Source: Elysia chlorotica (Eukaryota; Mollusca; Gastropoda; Plakobranchidae). Taken from it: 64,000 nucleotides of DNA. The notes beneath the pieces were generated by a model that did not search any database, was not told where the DNA came from, and saw only the letters and a program-made list of their open reading frames with translations. Shown here in pieces: positions 48,064 to 59,600 of this stretch. Each line of letters begins with the position of its first letter. The stretch's first letter is position 1. The stretch lies in contig RQTK01000882.1 in assembly GCA_003991915.1 (NCBI GenBank), positions 7,981 through 71,980 on the forward strand. Reading direction: 5' to 3'. The translations under genes and the position numbers were made by a program.

Positions 48064-48756
48064 TTCATATAGAAATGCTATTTTTGTTGCACAACAAGCC
48101 ACCACTTAAAGCACACATCTTACATATCTATCAGTATCATCATTCGTGATTAGTTCACCGCAACAAAACAATACTAGTACTAGACCTATTAGTAGACTAG
48201 TCCAATGTAGTACACGTACTTCTCAAGCACGTGTACATCCACGATAATGCAACACGATTAAGTTTGAATTTACTTGCGCCGATTTAAAATATTTTCACGC
48301 TTTGGCCGATGCTATGCATTTGTAGTTTTCTGACTATATATACAAAAAGATGTATCTCTACATTACATCTAAGCCCATAGGTTAAACCATTTTATAAATT
48401 TAGGCTAAGGTTACTGTATAATGGCTAAAATAACCTAGAGATTCGCAATTCGTCCTTTTAAAAAGTCGCTCTACATCTAAATCTAGTTATGCATACAACG
48501 TACATCTTGCCTCAAGTTTTCATCATACCATCTATGTGCTTCTCTTTGCAACTATTCTGAATAACGTTTCCACTGCGGAGCTGTTATTCGAAATACCATT
48601 TCGAGTAATCACTTCGAAAAGTTAAATTCATTAAATGGAGGAAACAAACGAACATTTACCAGTAAGATCGTGTACATACAAGCATAAATTTTTGAATTGT
48701 TCAAATCAAGCTTATTCCTGAACTAATGTGTGGGTGTACCTATCGTATCGTAAGTA

Positions 48757-49040
48757 TACGTGTACCTACCGACGCATGCTCTTCCGTAGGTACATGTGTA
48801 CTCATCGAAGCACTACCTCTTAGGTATGCAGGGCTACTATTTTTGAAAGCTTAGTTTGTCGAGTTCAAAGAGATTCCCCCATGAACACTATTAATAATAA
48901 CCGTGGAGTTCGGTGTTAGTTTGACATATCCGATTCTTCAAATAGATGCTAAGATAGGGACTATACAAGAACTCCACTCGTTAACTTCTACTGTCTATGA
49001 AGGGTGGGAAAGGGAGAAAAAGGGCATACGGAAAAAAAGT
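48757..49040 (+). repeat. about 280-bp locally duplicated segment, copy 1
   Basis: Parallels 49818-50098: TACCTACC.., CATCGAAGCACTACCT, GAAGCTTAGTTTGT, ACACTATTAATAATAACCGT, TTCTTCAAATAGATGCTAAG, CCACTCGTTAACTTCTAC, AAAGGGAGAAAAAGGGCATA. Same order and orientation, about 80 percent alike by eye. Confidence 0.85.
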
Positions 49041-49047
49041 GAAAATA

Positions 49048-49130
49048 AGGTAAGATAAGATAAGATAAGGTATAACTTTATTTTGTCCTCTAAAGGCACA
49101 TTTGATGGTCCGTATATGCAGCAAAACAAA
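49048..49130 (+). mobile_element. LINE 3'-end signature with (GATAA)n
   Basis: GGTAAGATAAGATAAGATAA followed by TTTATTTTGTCC..AAAGG. Same arrangement, on the other strand, as downstream of the RNase H relic at 17820-18260. Followed by an (ATA)n run at 49192-49231. Confidence 0.5.
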
Positions 49131-49191
49131 ACAGTATAGACAGTTATGACATGAGTTATTGCAAATATCGATATTCATAACAGTATCAATC

Positions 49192-49231
<40 letters not shown>

Positions 49232-49233
<2 letters not shown>

Positions 49234-49388
49234 GTAAAGTTACTGTATTTAATTTACAGACTGCAACCGTAATATTTACAAGTATTGTTTCAATTGATTA
49301 AAAACAAAACAAAAAAATCATTTCTAGCAATTTTTAAAAATTATCTTCTATTAAACAAGCAGCAATAAACAAGTAGATAAGAATACTG
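49232..49388 (+). repeat. 158-bp duplicated segment, copy 2
   Basis: Near-identical to 44930-45087. Its left edge abuts an (ATA)n run and its right edge abuts the LINE fragment at 49389. Confidence 0.88.
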
Positions 49389-49817
49389 AAATGTTTTGTG
49401 TGGTCACCGTTCTTATATGCAAGTGAAACATGGACATTAATTAAGTCTATAGAGAAGAGAATAGATGCCATGGAAATGTGGATGTATAGGAGAATGAACA
49501 GAATTTCTTGGAAAGATAAAGTGGCAAATAAGGAGGTCTTGGATAAAGTTGGCATGCAGAAACCAGTACTGCTGCAATTAATCCAAAGAAGAAAACTGGC
49601 ATACTATGGTCATATAAGAAGACACTGCAGCATCCAGAAAAGAGTTGTGGAAGGCAAGGTTGAAGGGAAGCGTGGTAGAGACAGTCGTGGCTTGCCAACA
49701 TACAGGAGACATCACAGATACGACTGAGTGTAGCCTGTGAAGCAGCCTTGGACCGTGAAAGATGGCACCGAATTACAGCCCACCTCGGAGACGGAACGGC
49801 ACAGCGATTGATTGATT
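49389..49817 (+). pseudogene. LINE ORF2 C-terminal fragment
   Basis: Frame 49398-49727 reads FLYASETWTL, RIDAMEMWMYRRMNRISW, RKLAYYGHIRR and ends in a GKRGRDSR-like stretch, then (shifted) ..DRERWHRITAHLGDGTAQRL. This YGSETWxL..EMWxYRRMLRISW..GHxxR..L order is the C-terminus of widespread animal LINE ORF2 proteins. RT core absent. Confidence 0.8.
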
Positions 49818-50098
49818 GTAGCCTACCTACCAAAGCAAGCTCTTCTTTATGTATACAAGTACGCATCGAAGCACTACCTTTTGGGTAAGCAGGACTTATA
49901 TTTTTGGAAGCTTAGTTTGTAGAGTAAATAGATTCCGCTATTGGCACTATTAATAACCGTAGAGTTCGACGTTAATTTAACATCGGTTCTTCAAATAGAT
50001 GCTAAGTCAGGCCTGGACTATACAAAAAACCCCACTCGTTAACTTCTACGGTATATCAAAGGAATGAAAGGGAGAAAAGGGGCATAAGAAGAAAAAAT
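49818..50098 (+). repeat. locally duplicated segment, copy 2
   Basis: Partner of 48757-49040. The two copies bracket the GATAA signature, the 158-bp copy and the LINE fragment. Confidence 0.85.
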
Positions 50099-50769
50099 TG
50101 TTAAAGTCGGGTAGTTATTATTATTATTTTTTTTATTTTATTTTTTTTTTGGGGGGGGGGGGGGCTGCAATAAATGGTGCAATTGAGTACGGTATCTGCA
50201 AAAATAAGGAAGAAAAAAAAAAAAGAAAAAGGAAAGACAAACACTGTAAAATTTAGGTTTTAGTCCGTATGATTCAAACTTGGCTAAATTGATACATATG
50301 TACTTTGATTCAACTGTTAGTGTTACGGCTAAAAAGTAGTTAGAGAGCAAGAGACGTATGGAGCACATCATCACAAACATTACTAAAACACCATCATCAT
50401 CACGTAGTGCCGTACCGGCTGGCGTTGGCGACCATGCCCCTCCCTCATCTCTCTGTCCTCGCCTTTCACAATCAGCATGTCGCCCTTTTGCTGCCACTGA
50501 TCCATGTTTTTAGCTAGTCCCAGATCTTATATCTCTGTCTTCCTCTCGATCTCTTGCCGTTCATTTTACCAGTTGTAACAAAATGTTACAAATAATATCT
50601 GCGCAAGACATGGCCAACGGTATTTGCTTGTTGTGTCCTGATTGTATTGAGGGGATTAAATTTTAATTCAGTGCTAGCTCCTCTTAAGACACTTTTTAGC
50701 TGTATCATTCAGTAGGCCCTACCATGTAATAGCATAACAGTAGCACTAGCAGCAGCAGCAGTAGTACAT

Positions 50770-50818
<49 letters not shown>

Positions 50819-51061
50819 AAGAAGAAATTAATTTAAGTTTTAATAGTCACATGTGTGGAATTATCCTCTGCGAGTGCAAGTTTCAAGACGTTCAAAAAAC
50901 TCTGAGAAGCAATCTTTTAAACGATGTTTTCAGTTTTCAATTATCTACATTGTATTTGCTTTCGCTCTATTGAGCTTTTACCGAATGTTTCGAAATTTCA
51001 TTCCATTTCAGCAGGATACCAAGCCATTTAATCGGTATACTTTTTTATATACATAGTACAT

Positions 51062-51102
<41 letters not shown>

Positions 51103-51128
51103 TGTAGTAGTAGTAGCAACAGCAGCAA

Positions 51129-51181
<53 letters not shown>

Positions 51182-51723
51182 TATATACATATAGGTCTAC
51201 TTGTTCATATAACTTTTATAAGGACATTTATTGCATGCCATTTAAAGATTATTTTTTTATATATATATTTCTTCATACATGTATAAGCCTACTTAATGAA
51301 TTACATGCTTTGAGATTTTTTATTTAAAAATGGCAAGCTCTCTATGCAATATACAATGTATTATTATTATTATTATTATTATTAATATTATTATTATTAT
51401 TATTATTGTTATTATTTTTATTGATATTTTTATTTATCATCAGCATCACCACCACCGCTACCACCACCAGTTAAAGCTAAGCTCAATAAAAAGCAAACAT
51501 TTCTTGATCCGTTTTGGAAATGCTTTAATGTCTGGTCAAACGTATTCTTTCTGTACAATCTCTTTAAATAGCATGAATAATAAATACACATTTTGTGACA
51601 GAAAATCCACAACGTCAGCAACATTACTATAGGATCTGTGCACACGACTTTTCATACTCAGATCTAAGTCTACAGCTTAGCTTGGATCAAACAAAAATTT
51701 TGTCAGAACACAGTGAGAGACAG
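50099..51723. other. gene-free region with several microsatellites
   Basis: G-run at 50150-50164; (AGT)n at 50762-50819 and 51062-51181; (ATT)n at 51358-51420. No supported gene. Poly-Tyr and poly-Ile frames here are repeat artefacts. Confidence 0.75.
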
Positions 51724-51773
51724 AAAAAGACAATGTTTGTTATGAAAGATCAACAGGAGTTATTCTCCAGGAT

Positions 51774-52004
51774 GGTTTGGTTTAACGTCCAACAGCACTA
51801 TAGGCTATATTGTGGACGGGTCCCAAGACGGACGTCTGACAATTTTATGTGCTGCCACACACGAGACAGGACCATGACTCCTGTCTCAGCCGGTCACATT
51901 ATACTGACACCGACCCAACCAGTAGGGAACGCAACAGCCAGGATTAGAACTCGGGACCTTTTGCGTCGGAAGCTGATGTTCTACCCCTAGACCACCGCGC
52001 CCCC
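51774..52004 (-). mobile_element. SINE, full length, flanked by a 50-bp direct repeat
   Basis: Minus-strand copy with the complete head (GCGCGGTGGTCTAGGGG as A box, GAGTTCTAATCCTGG as B box), CCCTACTGGTTGGGTCGGTG, ATAATGTGACCGGCTGAGAC and the end TTGGACGTTAAACC. The sequence 51723-51772 is repeated exactly at 52053-52102 on the other side, with a GA-rich stretch between the SINE and the second copy. Confidence 0.92.
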
Positions 52005-52375
52005 CAGAGAGAGAGAGAGAGATATGGTGAGAGAGAGAGAAAGAGAAAGAGCGAAAAAGACAATGTTTGTTATGAAAGATCAACAGGAGTTATTCTCCAG
52101 GAAAATTTCCAATCACGTTTACAGCCATTGAATATCAAGCTTGTTGAGCTAAATATTAATATTAATTACAGCAAAAGTAATGGTTCTCTCTCTAAATATA
52201 GACATCAGCTGATCAAGATGTAAAAATAATTACACGTATGTAGATCTAATTCAGGTCTACCTCGAGTTGAGTCTTATTGTAGAGAAAAATATTTTAGCTA
52301 AATCAAATTTCTTCTAAAATCTAAAGCTTTTCGTTTCATTCTCAGGTTTATAATTATAATTCTCTTATCTACAAT

Positions 52376-53160
52376 GGGACCACATCAACTCTAAAAGCTT
52401 CACAAAGCTCCAGCGCAATAGAGGGGCAAGACAGGGTGACATCATCTCCAGCATAACACCATCCATGCTATCAACTGGAGTAACAAAGGGATAAACATCG
52501 ATGTTGAATTCTTACCTCACCCAATCTTTGCCAATGACATTGTTAGTCAGTGCACCATCCAAAAGAAAATAAAGAGATGCTCACCTCAATTAAATGTAAG
52601 TAAACCTTTTGGCCTGAAAAAGTATGTGGGGAAAACCAAAGTGATGCTGGGCATTAAATGAGGCAAATCTTGTCAACAGAAACATCTTCGTGGCTGTCGA
52701 AAAATATGTCTATCTAGGCACAGCCATTGCACAAAGGGCGAGATAGACCTTGAAATTTAGAAACACATTGGATAAGGTTGGAATGGTTTTGGAAAGTGGA
52801 GCCACATTCTGACGAAGAGAAAAAACAAGTCCTAAACTAAAGAAAAGACTGATTGATACATCCTCCCTTTGATAACTTTGATAACATATGCTGCAGAAAC
52901 TCAACCAGAACCTCTAGCTGTTGCTCAGAGAAAGATGGAAAGTCAGATGATCAGCGTATTCTTGCTTGACCACAAAACCAACATAGAGATAAGACAGTTC
53001 AAACAAATTAAGGACATCAGATACAAAATCAAAGAATCCAAACATAGATGGGGCTGACTAAGTACCAAGATTCTCTAAATAGTCAATGGACATCAAGAGT
53101 CAACATTTATTTGTCAACCCAGACTATTCTAAAGAAGAAGAGGAAGGCCAAGTCTGTGAT
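52376..53160 (+). pseudogene. degenerate LINE reverse transcriptase fragment
   Basis: Translation in shifting frames gives LQRNRGARQGDIISSI (RT motif B, normally RGVRQGDxISP), HPIFANDIV (worn FADD box), GKTKVML, VEKYVYLGTAI, a TYAAETQP-like stretch (normally TYGSETW) and an HRWG end. Same broad LINE type as 5590-7257 but a separate, badly decayed copy. Confidence 0.72.
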
Positions 53161-55520
53161 GGAGTGATGCAAAAGATCGTGGTTACTGGAAGATGGTTTG
53201 ATAGAGGCTTCTCCACAAATTGAATCTGCACTAGATTTAGATATAGATATTGTCCAAACCAATTAAAAATAGGCAAAAAATCAAGTATTCTTGCTGTATA
53301 AATTTAGTAAAAAAGTTGCTGAAATAGGAGAACTTCAGGAGGATAACTCTTGAGTTAAGGAAACCCCCTATGAAAGGATCCCGCCAGTGATAGCTCTATA
53401 TCTCAGACTCTGAATAAGATTTTTTGGGGAACTGTGATGCAGTGTGATCAAGTTATCAATTGTACAGCAGGATCGACTATTTCTATGACATTTCTTTAAA
53501 ATTTCAAGGTGAATACTTAGATACTAGCCTTTACGTTCTTTTGTCAAAAGAGTCCTGACTGTGACTGTAACATTAAACATCTAAAGAACAAGAGAAAATT
53601 CTTAGCATAAAGAGTGAGTGATGATGTAGCAAGTGAGTTGAGTGTCAATTTAAATCGTGGTAACTAAGTAGCTCAGAAGAAACTGACACAGTTAATCCCA
53701 ACCATGCTGGTCTAAATGGATCCTCTAATGTGTTTTCTGCCACACACTTTTCACACACATATTCAAATTTCAGAGATCACCTACTCTCTTCAACGTATGA
53801 TCTATAAAATTGGAGGTAGGCCTACATGAAACACATTTTATACAATCAAAGTATAAATATATCTAGACAAAGCCAACATTGTATTTGGCAGGTCCATAAG
53901 ACAAGTAAATAATTTATATAAGATCAAATTGAAGAAGATAATTTCGTGACAATGGCATATTTAATTTCAGTTTTGAGATGATTAAAAAAAATTGTGAATT
54001 TATTAGCAGTATACTTACAGTTACACATTATACTAAAATATTTTTTTTTCCACTAAGGGAAACAAATCGGCACCTTTTAATGATCACTCCATGAGATTGA
54101 TACTGATGAAAAAGCAACTGTTGATATGCTAATGTAAAAAAATGGCATATCTCTGAGATATGATTGAATCTACCCATGCATTGACAGAGGCTCTTTAAAA
54201 TGAGACTGTAAATATGTCAAGATAAGAGTAAAGTAACTAACTTAAAGGTACACAAAGAGACTAACAAAAGTTCAAAACAAAATGTCTTGCCTCAGTCTAC
54301 ATGTTATTGTTAAGAAAGCTTTTTGGTTTACATTTGGAGGTTTCAAGTAAGTTCCTGAACTTCTGGACAGGGGAAGTTGCATGAAATTAACATTAAATAA
54401 CAGATTTAGAACTTTTTTCTTCTTCAGATATTGAGAAAATAGAGAGCGTGGGGGAGCCTGGAATAAAGTAAACCCCAAACAACAAATTATTATCACAAGG
54501 CTTAAGCTTCACAGTTCTCTAGGCATTTACGAACCCCATACACCAATCACATGTCACTGGGATAGCAGCATACATATCTCAAAGATATGTCATTTACACA
54601 AGCATTTGAAACGATAAATGTTGTTTTTTAAATGGTATGCAAGCTGTGCACGGACAAAACATGTGACGCACATCGGTCAGCGCAAAACTAAATAAAATAA
54701 AATGAAAATTTGCATGTGTTTATGGTAATAGCTATCAAGGGTGGAAATCATAAAAAAAAAAAGAGACACGGAAAAAAACAACAATATGCGGCTTCAATGT
54801 TCAAAGCAGTACAAAACGACATTTTTTTTTATATCGCGGGCAGGACAAGGCATCAAGTGGGACTGTCACGCTAATTGCGGGACGATTGGCAGCTTTGCAA
54901 ATTTAATGTTGAAAATAATGATACTACCAAGTATTTTATGCCCAAAATTACTAAGGATTTCACAGTCCTCAAATAATTCATATGGTAGACAGTCCATTTT
55001 CGTGCTCAGTTCTGGATGGCTATCACGGCAGAGTATTTACATGTATCTCACAGGTACAAAATGGACAAGGGAAATTAATATTTAAACATGAAGAAGACTT
55101 TTGTCACTGTGCTAGCAGACTGGCATACCTAATTTTTAAAAAGTTTTTAGACAACTGAAAAGAAGAAAAACCACGAATGAATTACCATGGTAGTAGTCCA
55201 AATTTTTCTTGTTAATTAAAACAAATTGATATGCTAATGTCAATAGGGCATATCTCTAAGATATGGCATCCTGATAGCCCAGTGAGCAGTTTTAAAGTTC
55301 ATATATGAAAGAGTCCTTTGCTACAAGTACAATATTATTCTATTGGACTGTCACAGGAAAACAAGATGATGGGTGGTATGTTTCTTGTTCCTGAAATAGT
55401 CGCACAAGTTCAGTGTTACACACTTCAGTCAGGCAACAGCACATACAGAATCTACCGATGAAAACAATAGAACTAGATGGTCCTTCATATGTTTCTCGTT
55501 TCTTGTTTTTAATCCAGTTT
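53161..55520. other. intergenic; three copies of a palindrome-bearing repeat
   Basis: No gene supported. A repeat of about 80 bp with core GCATATCTCTRAGATATG is present at about 54123-54165 (+), 54545-54615 (-) and 55229-55295 (+). The outer part shared by the last two contains GATAGCCCAGTGA or its complement, so they may be the inverted ends of one element. Confidence 0.55.
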
Positions 55521-56606
55521 TCCATGTTTGTTAGACATTACGAAGCTCAGTCTCAATCAATGCATCTCCCGTGTTTGTTGTTACGAAGCTCCTCGAAATC
55601 AATGCATCTTCCAAGATTGTTGTTACGCAGCTCAGCCGTAATCAATGCATCTCCCATGTTTGTTGTTACGAAGCTCTCTAAATCAATGCATCTCTAATGT
55701 TTATTGTTACAAGGCTCAGTCGTAATCAATGCATTTCCCATGTTTGTTACAAATCTCAGTCTAAATCAATGCGTCTCCCATGTTTGTTGTTACAAAGCTC
55801 AGTCTAAATCAACGAGTCTCCCATGTTTGTTGTCACGAAGCTCAGTCTAAATCGACGCGTCTCCCATGTTTGTTGTTACAAAGCTCAGTCTAAATCAATG
55901 AGTCTCCCATGTTTGTTGTCACGAAGCTCAGTCATCCATGGTTGTTACGAAGCTCCTCGTAATCAATGGGTCTCCAATGTCTATTGTTAGAATCTCAGTC
56001 TAAAAGCAATGAGTCTCCCATGTTTGTTGTTACAAAGCTCAGTCTAAATCAACGAGTCTCCCATGTTTGTTGTTACAAAGCTCAGTCTAAATCAACGAGT
56101 CTCCCATGTTTGTTGTTACAAAGCTCAGTCTAAATCAACGAGTCTCCCATGTTTGTTGTTACAAAGCTCAGTCTAAATCAATGAGTCTCCCATGTTTGTT
56201 GTTACAAAGCTCAGTCTAAATCAACGAGTCTCCCATGTTTGTTGTTACAAAGCTCAGTCTAAATCAACGAGTCTCCCATGTTTGTTGTTACGAAAGCTCA
56301 GTCTAAATCAACGAGTCTCCCATGTTTGTTGTTACAAAGCTCAGTCTAAATCAATGAGTCTCCCATGTTTGTTGTTACAAAGCTCAGTCTAAATCAATGA
56401 GTCTCCCATGTTTGTTGTTACAAAGCTCAGTCTAAATCAACGAGTCTCCCATGTTTGTTGTTACAAAGCTCAGTCTAAATCAATGAGTCTCCCATGTTTG
56501 TTGTTACAAAGCTCAGTCTAAATCAATGAGTCTCCCATGTTTGCTGTTACGAAGCTCAGTCTAAATCAATGAGTCTCCCATGTTTGTTGTTACGAAGCTC
56601 AGTCAG
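55521..56606. repeat. 43-bp minisatellite, about 25 units, overlapping the TMEM185 stop codon
   Basis: Unit on the minus strand: GACTGAGCTTTGTAACAACA then AACATGGGAGACTCRTTGAT then TTA. Units from about 55990 to 56600 are nearly identical; those near 55521-55760 are diverged and vary in length. The first unit on the gene side begins exactly with the last codon (GAC) and the stop (TGA) of TMEM185. One diverged unit carries a minus-strand AATAAA (55700-55705). Confidence 0.95.
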
Positions 56607-59600
56607 GCATGTCTATCGCCAGCACAGGCACGACCACTCGGGGCATCTCCAGCTGACCGCGCCCGGCCCCTCCAGGCTTGCCACACTGCACGTCCGGCAG
56701 ATCCGACGAGGAGATGTACGGGCTCAGGTCTGAGGGGGGCATCCCCAAGCCAGGAGCGTGGCTAGGGGGAGGCGACTCCACTACCGAGTCTTGGTCGTCG
56801 CGCTGGATGGAGTAGGAGATGTTGCCGTACTCCTGGAGACAGGGGCAAGCACCCAGCACAAATTGGCAGAAGTCCTTGCGGATGCCGAACCACCCTGAGA
56901 AAGGAGATTATGTATATTTATATAATGTTCAATAAAAAGGTAAAGAGGTGCATTAAAAAAACAACAACACACATACTAAAAAAAAAAAAAAAGATAGAAC
57001 ACTAAACACTTTTTGATTCACGATGAAAAATAAAAAAAAATAAATTAAAGATAGGTTTAAGACTAACTTTTCAACATTACGGTGCAGGCTTTCCAGTTCA
57101 CAAAGCAATCTCTTAAAATAATGTGAAATTCCCAGTAAAATTGTATAGTACAATTTTTTAAACTTTCTGATCCATCCATTCAAGCTCAGTGATAATACAG
57201 GTTAAAAGCAAACTTACAAACTTTTTGTTAAAAATTATTGCCGTATCAAAATTTTAAGAGCTGCATCTATCATCAATTTAGTGTTTCTAAGAGGGGTGCT
57301 TGTGTTTTTTCCCCTAAACAACTCACAAAAGTTTCCTCCCTTTGCACCAAATGACAGACACATGAGAGACGCCAGCGACATAAGCAAGGGGATGACGACA
57401 AACGCAAAGTTGAAGTCGTTCACGTGGTCCAGGCGGTTTGCGAGCAAGATCTGCGGAGCACACACAGCAGGCTTTAGTTTATTGTAATCTTTAGAGTGTG
57501 ACAACAGAACTTTTACACATACATACACTGTTTGTTGTTGCTTAGCTTTCAACGTCAGCACTAAGTGAGGCAAGCAGGGTGAATCGGGCACAAGTCGGAA
57601 TTATAAGTTTTGAGCTAAAGCCCTCTACACATTTAAAAATCCTATATTCCGGTTTACCTTTTCATTTTCAAAATAAGTTAAGAATGGTTCTAGAAATGAT
57701 AGTTACAATTTCCTAACCTCTCAAAGTGCATTTGATACTTTTTAACACACTATAAATACTTCCAATAGTCAAATTTCCGACTTGTGCATGATTCACCCTG
57801 GTTGCCTCACATGTAGGCTATGTTGTGGACAGCTCCCAAGACTAAAGTCTGACAAGTTTAAACGCTGCCAGACAGGGACAGTGCCGGGATAACATGACTC
57901 GTCTCAGTGGGGCATATTATACTGACGCTCACCCAACCAGTATGCATACACAAATTGGTTTCCTGATCTGGGTTGAACTTAGTTCAGCTCATCTTGTTCA
58001 CTTTCCTAATCACCTCAACTTATTAAAAATAAATCTGACTACAGCAGGTTCATCTCGACTACAGCAGGTTCATCTCTTTAACTTCTGATGTTTCTTAAAA
58101 ATTTTGAAGATAAAATTGACATGGGAGAAGTCATCTTATGAAATTGCCTCATAAATAACGCAGGTTAGTAATGATACCTAACAAGTCAAATAAGGTTTGT
58201 GATGTGCCCAAATTTTCTATTGAAAAGAATCTAAGATGTGATCATTTTTTTTTAAACCTTGATTTAATTGACAGAGGGCCCGAGAAATGATATTTTAACC
58301 CTTGTTACCAACCCTGTAAGAACTATTTCAATCATTGAGTGTCAAATGTAATCACAGTATACAATACATTTACTAAATCTAAAAGATATTGTTGGATTGC
58401 AAATTAATAAGAAATAAGGCCTATGAGACTCAGCTTTGATGAAGATCTAGATTAGGGGCAAGATAATTTGTTGGACTGGATTGATCTGGCGTTGACTCCA
58501 TAAAGCATGTCCCCGATTCAGGTCAATTTGTTGAATAAAATTAACGTAGACCGGAACACACCATCTTGTCAACATTAATAAAAATAATAAAGACTAGCAA
58601 CCCTTGGTAGAAACGCAAAAATTAAAACCTTATTAATAAACACCCTGCTTGAGTGTTAAGAATACAACTCAAGAACGTCTAGATCTAAAGCAATACGTAA
58701 CAATATATCTAGATCTATAATCAATCCACGCAACAGCAAAATAATAGTGTTCACTGCAGCAAGAGATGTTATAACACGATCAGAAATATAAACGCTCCTC
58801 CAATCATTCATAGAACAAATATTCTGCTCCGCTCTTATACACCACAGCGAGACCCTCGTTGAGTCACGTTGAGGCCTGCGATCGCCCTTGCTATGTAATG
58901 GGAAAAGGTTAAGCCAGCTTGCCCCTTGCAATTACCTCAAAGACGAGCAGGGGAACTACAAAGAACATGTAGCCCACGGCCACCGACATGTTCCCGCGAC
59001 GGTGCTCGCTGAGGACATCTGGCGAGCGGACTAGAATGATGGCCAGCACCACCGCATAGAGAACCCCGATCAGGGCGATGCACATCACAATCCACACAGG
59101 GATGAAAACAATCTGGAACAGAAAGGATTAAGTAATAAAATTATTGATTGAGTTAGTTTTTACAGCACGTCAGCACAGAAACGGCCATAATGTGCCCATG
59201 ATGTCTTAATAATAATATTTATTCATTGAGCGCTTTCCCTTCGCAAAGCTCAAAGCGCTTAACAACATTTTAAGTATAATCACAAAAGTGTTCAATAGAA
59301 AAATTTACATACACAATTCCCTAAAATGACTTTAAAAAAATTGAATAGAAATAAAATAAAAGGCTCTCAAGGTTATACACAAATAAATGTTATAAATACA
59401 TGTTATTAAAACTTAAGAAACAAGGATATTTTAAACACATTGATCTTATTAAACATTAATATAGATCTATGTAACGCTTTGTACTATAAGTTGATCTATT
59501 CATTTCCTCACCCTTTTTAGGTGCGTAACTTTTGGGTGGCGGATTGGCTAGATATATGTACATTATCTTGTTTGTTTGCATAACGATTGTATTTCAAGCC

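Noticed and set aside
47838..48149. Open frames running through the N block
   Set aside because: They are open only because N codons are not stops; the flanking sequence is a CT repeat.
50138..50497. Minus-strand frame starting MAAKGRHADCERRGQ
   Set aside because: GC-richer at its start but without a recognisable domain, donor-acceptor context or continuation; possibly a transposon scrap.
55413..56392. Repetitive plus-strand frames with CCYKAQSKS-like units
   Set aside because: They are translations of the minisatellite on the strand opposite to TMEM185; frames are interrupted whenever a unit differs in length.
55521..56606. CRISPR-like array (regular repeats of about 43 bp)
   Set aside because: Units are contiguous head-to-tail copies without unique spacers, and the DNA is animal; it is a minisatellite.
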